A stretch of 64,000 nucleotides of DNA from Datura wrightii. Taxonomy: Eukaryota; Streptophyta; Magnoliopsida; Solanales; Solanaceae. The stretch covers positions 157,730,501-157,794,500 of the forward strand of contig JASDFA010000010.1 in NCBI GenBank assembly GCA_035772735.1, read 5' to 3'. This document shows positions 63,634 through 64,000 of the stretch, piece after piece; position 1 is the stretch's first letter, and every line of letters starts with the position of its first letter. The notes beneath the pieces were generated by a model. It had not been told where the DNA came from, searched no databases, and saw only the letters and a list, made by a program, of their open reading frames with translations. Made by a program: the position numbers and the translations under genes.

Positions 63634-64000
63634 CTGATCATTTGGAAAGAAAACAAAATTAAAATACTTGGGTCGATGCTAACCATATAATACAGAACTA
63701 CCCAGAAAATTTGTCTACCTTGTGAGTATCCTGCTGTAGAATAATTATTACAATTGTTTATTTAACTTGTTCTAGGTCATGCCCATATATATTTGTAACA
63801 ACAAACTTAGTTCACAGTTGGTCATTTCAGTGGTTCTATTGGTGCTCAACTTGGTACCAGCATTCTTGCAATATGGAATTTGCATTTTGTTGAGAGTATA
63901 TAAGAAACTGAGAAATTCGTCCCAGTCAGTGCTAGTTCCATTTTTGCTGGTAAGCTTTTTCTCTCTCTTCAAGCTAAGACCAAGCTCACCCCAAACTCTT

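Noticed and set aside
63772..63972. 66-codon minus-strand frame near the window end, considered as an upstream MRS2 exon
   Set aside because: The residues do not fit the MRS2 sequence expected before AAELEIEAYP, and no splice sites place it in frame; it is probably intron DNA or a fragment of unknown origin.
1..64000. CRISPR arrays, operons, bacterial genes or a novel defence-like system
   Set aside because: All genes are plant genes with spliceosomal introns or known intronless plant families. Repeats are transposon derived; no regular repeat-spacer structure was found.

Overview
The window reads as nuclear DNA of a flowering plant, almost certainly from the family Solanaceae. Coding is split by AT-rich introns, intergenic DNA is AT-rich and full of small transposons, and several proteins match Solanaceae proteins as I remember them (CCR1, group IIa WRKY40). 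Species cannot be decided from the sequence alone. From memory, tomato CCR1 and WRKY40 lie close together on chromosome 6, so the window is probably collinear with that region; this needs an alignment.

Layout. 1-4606 (+): 3' end of a PDS5-type cohesin cofactor gene carrying a Tudor-like domain, with two SINEs and a Stowaway-like MITE in its largest intron. 6079-6987 (-): intronless, unrecognised 302-aa plant protein. 6988-13236: AT-rich repeat DNA. 13237-15673 (+): complete five-exon cinnamoyl-CoA reductase gene. 15674-28720: 13 kb of intergenic repeats, including foldback elements, a MITE inserted into its own family, a CACTA-like MITE, a 23S-like organellar rRNA fragment and a diverged duplicated segment. 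28721-30073 (-): intronless CIPK kinase gene. 30074-46772: 16.7 kb of repeats, including an internally deleted Ty1/copia element with intact target-site duplication, a MULE-like MITE nested in a Stowaway-like MITE, and a 2.2-kb solo LTR inside a G-rich minisatellite. 46773-48239 (+): WRKY40-type transcription factor. 49890-52411 (-): two-exon phospholipid N-methyltransferase (PLMT). 53180-59006 (-): twelve-exon DUF1995/LPA3-like plastid protein. 59516-61681 (+): two-exon gene for an 84-aa single-pass membrane protein, divergent from the LPA3-like gene. 62533 to beyond 63633 (-): 3' part of an MRS2/CorA magnesium transporter gene.

The genes are single, independently transcribed plant genes and not a cluster or pathway: lignin synthesis (CCR), calcium signalling (CIPK), defence transcription (WRKY), choline phospholipid synthesis (PLMT), photosystem II biogenesis (LPA3-like), Mg2+ transport (MRS2) and cohesin regulation (PDS5). 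Exon joins were worked out by hand from GT/AG sites and reading phase. Every complete model has a length divisible by three, and the CCR and PLMT totals (332 and 164 aa) equal the lengths I remember for those families.

I found no convincing new biological system. The most informative structure is the repeat history: insertions dated relative to each other by nesting, target-site duplications and a solo LTR.
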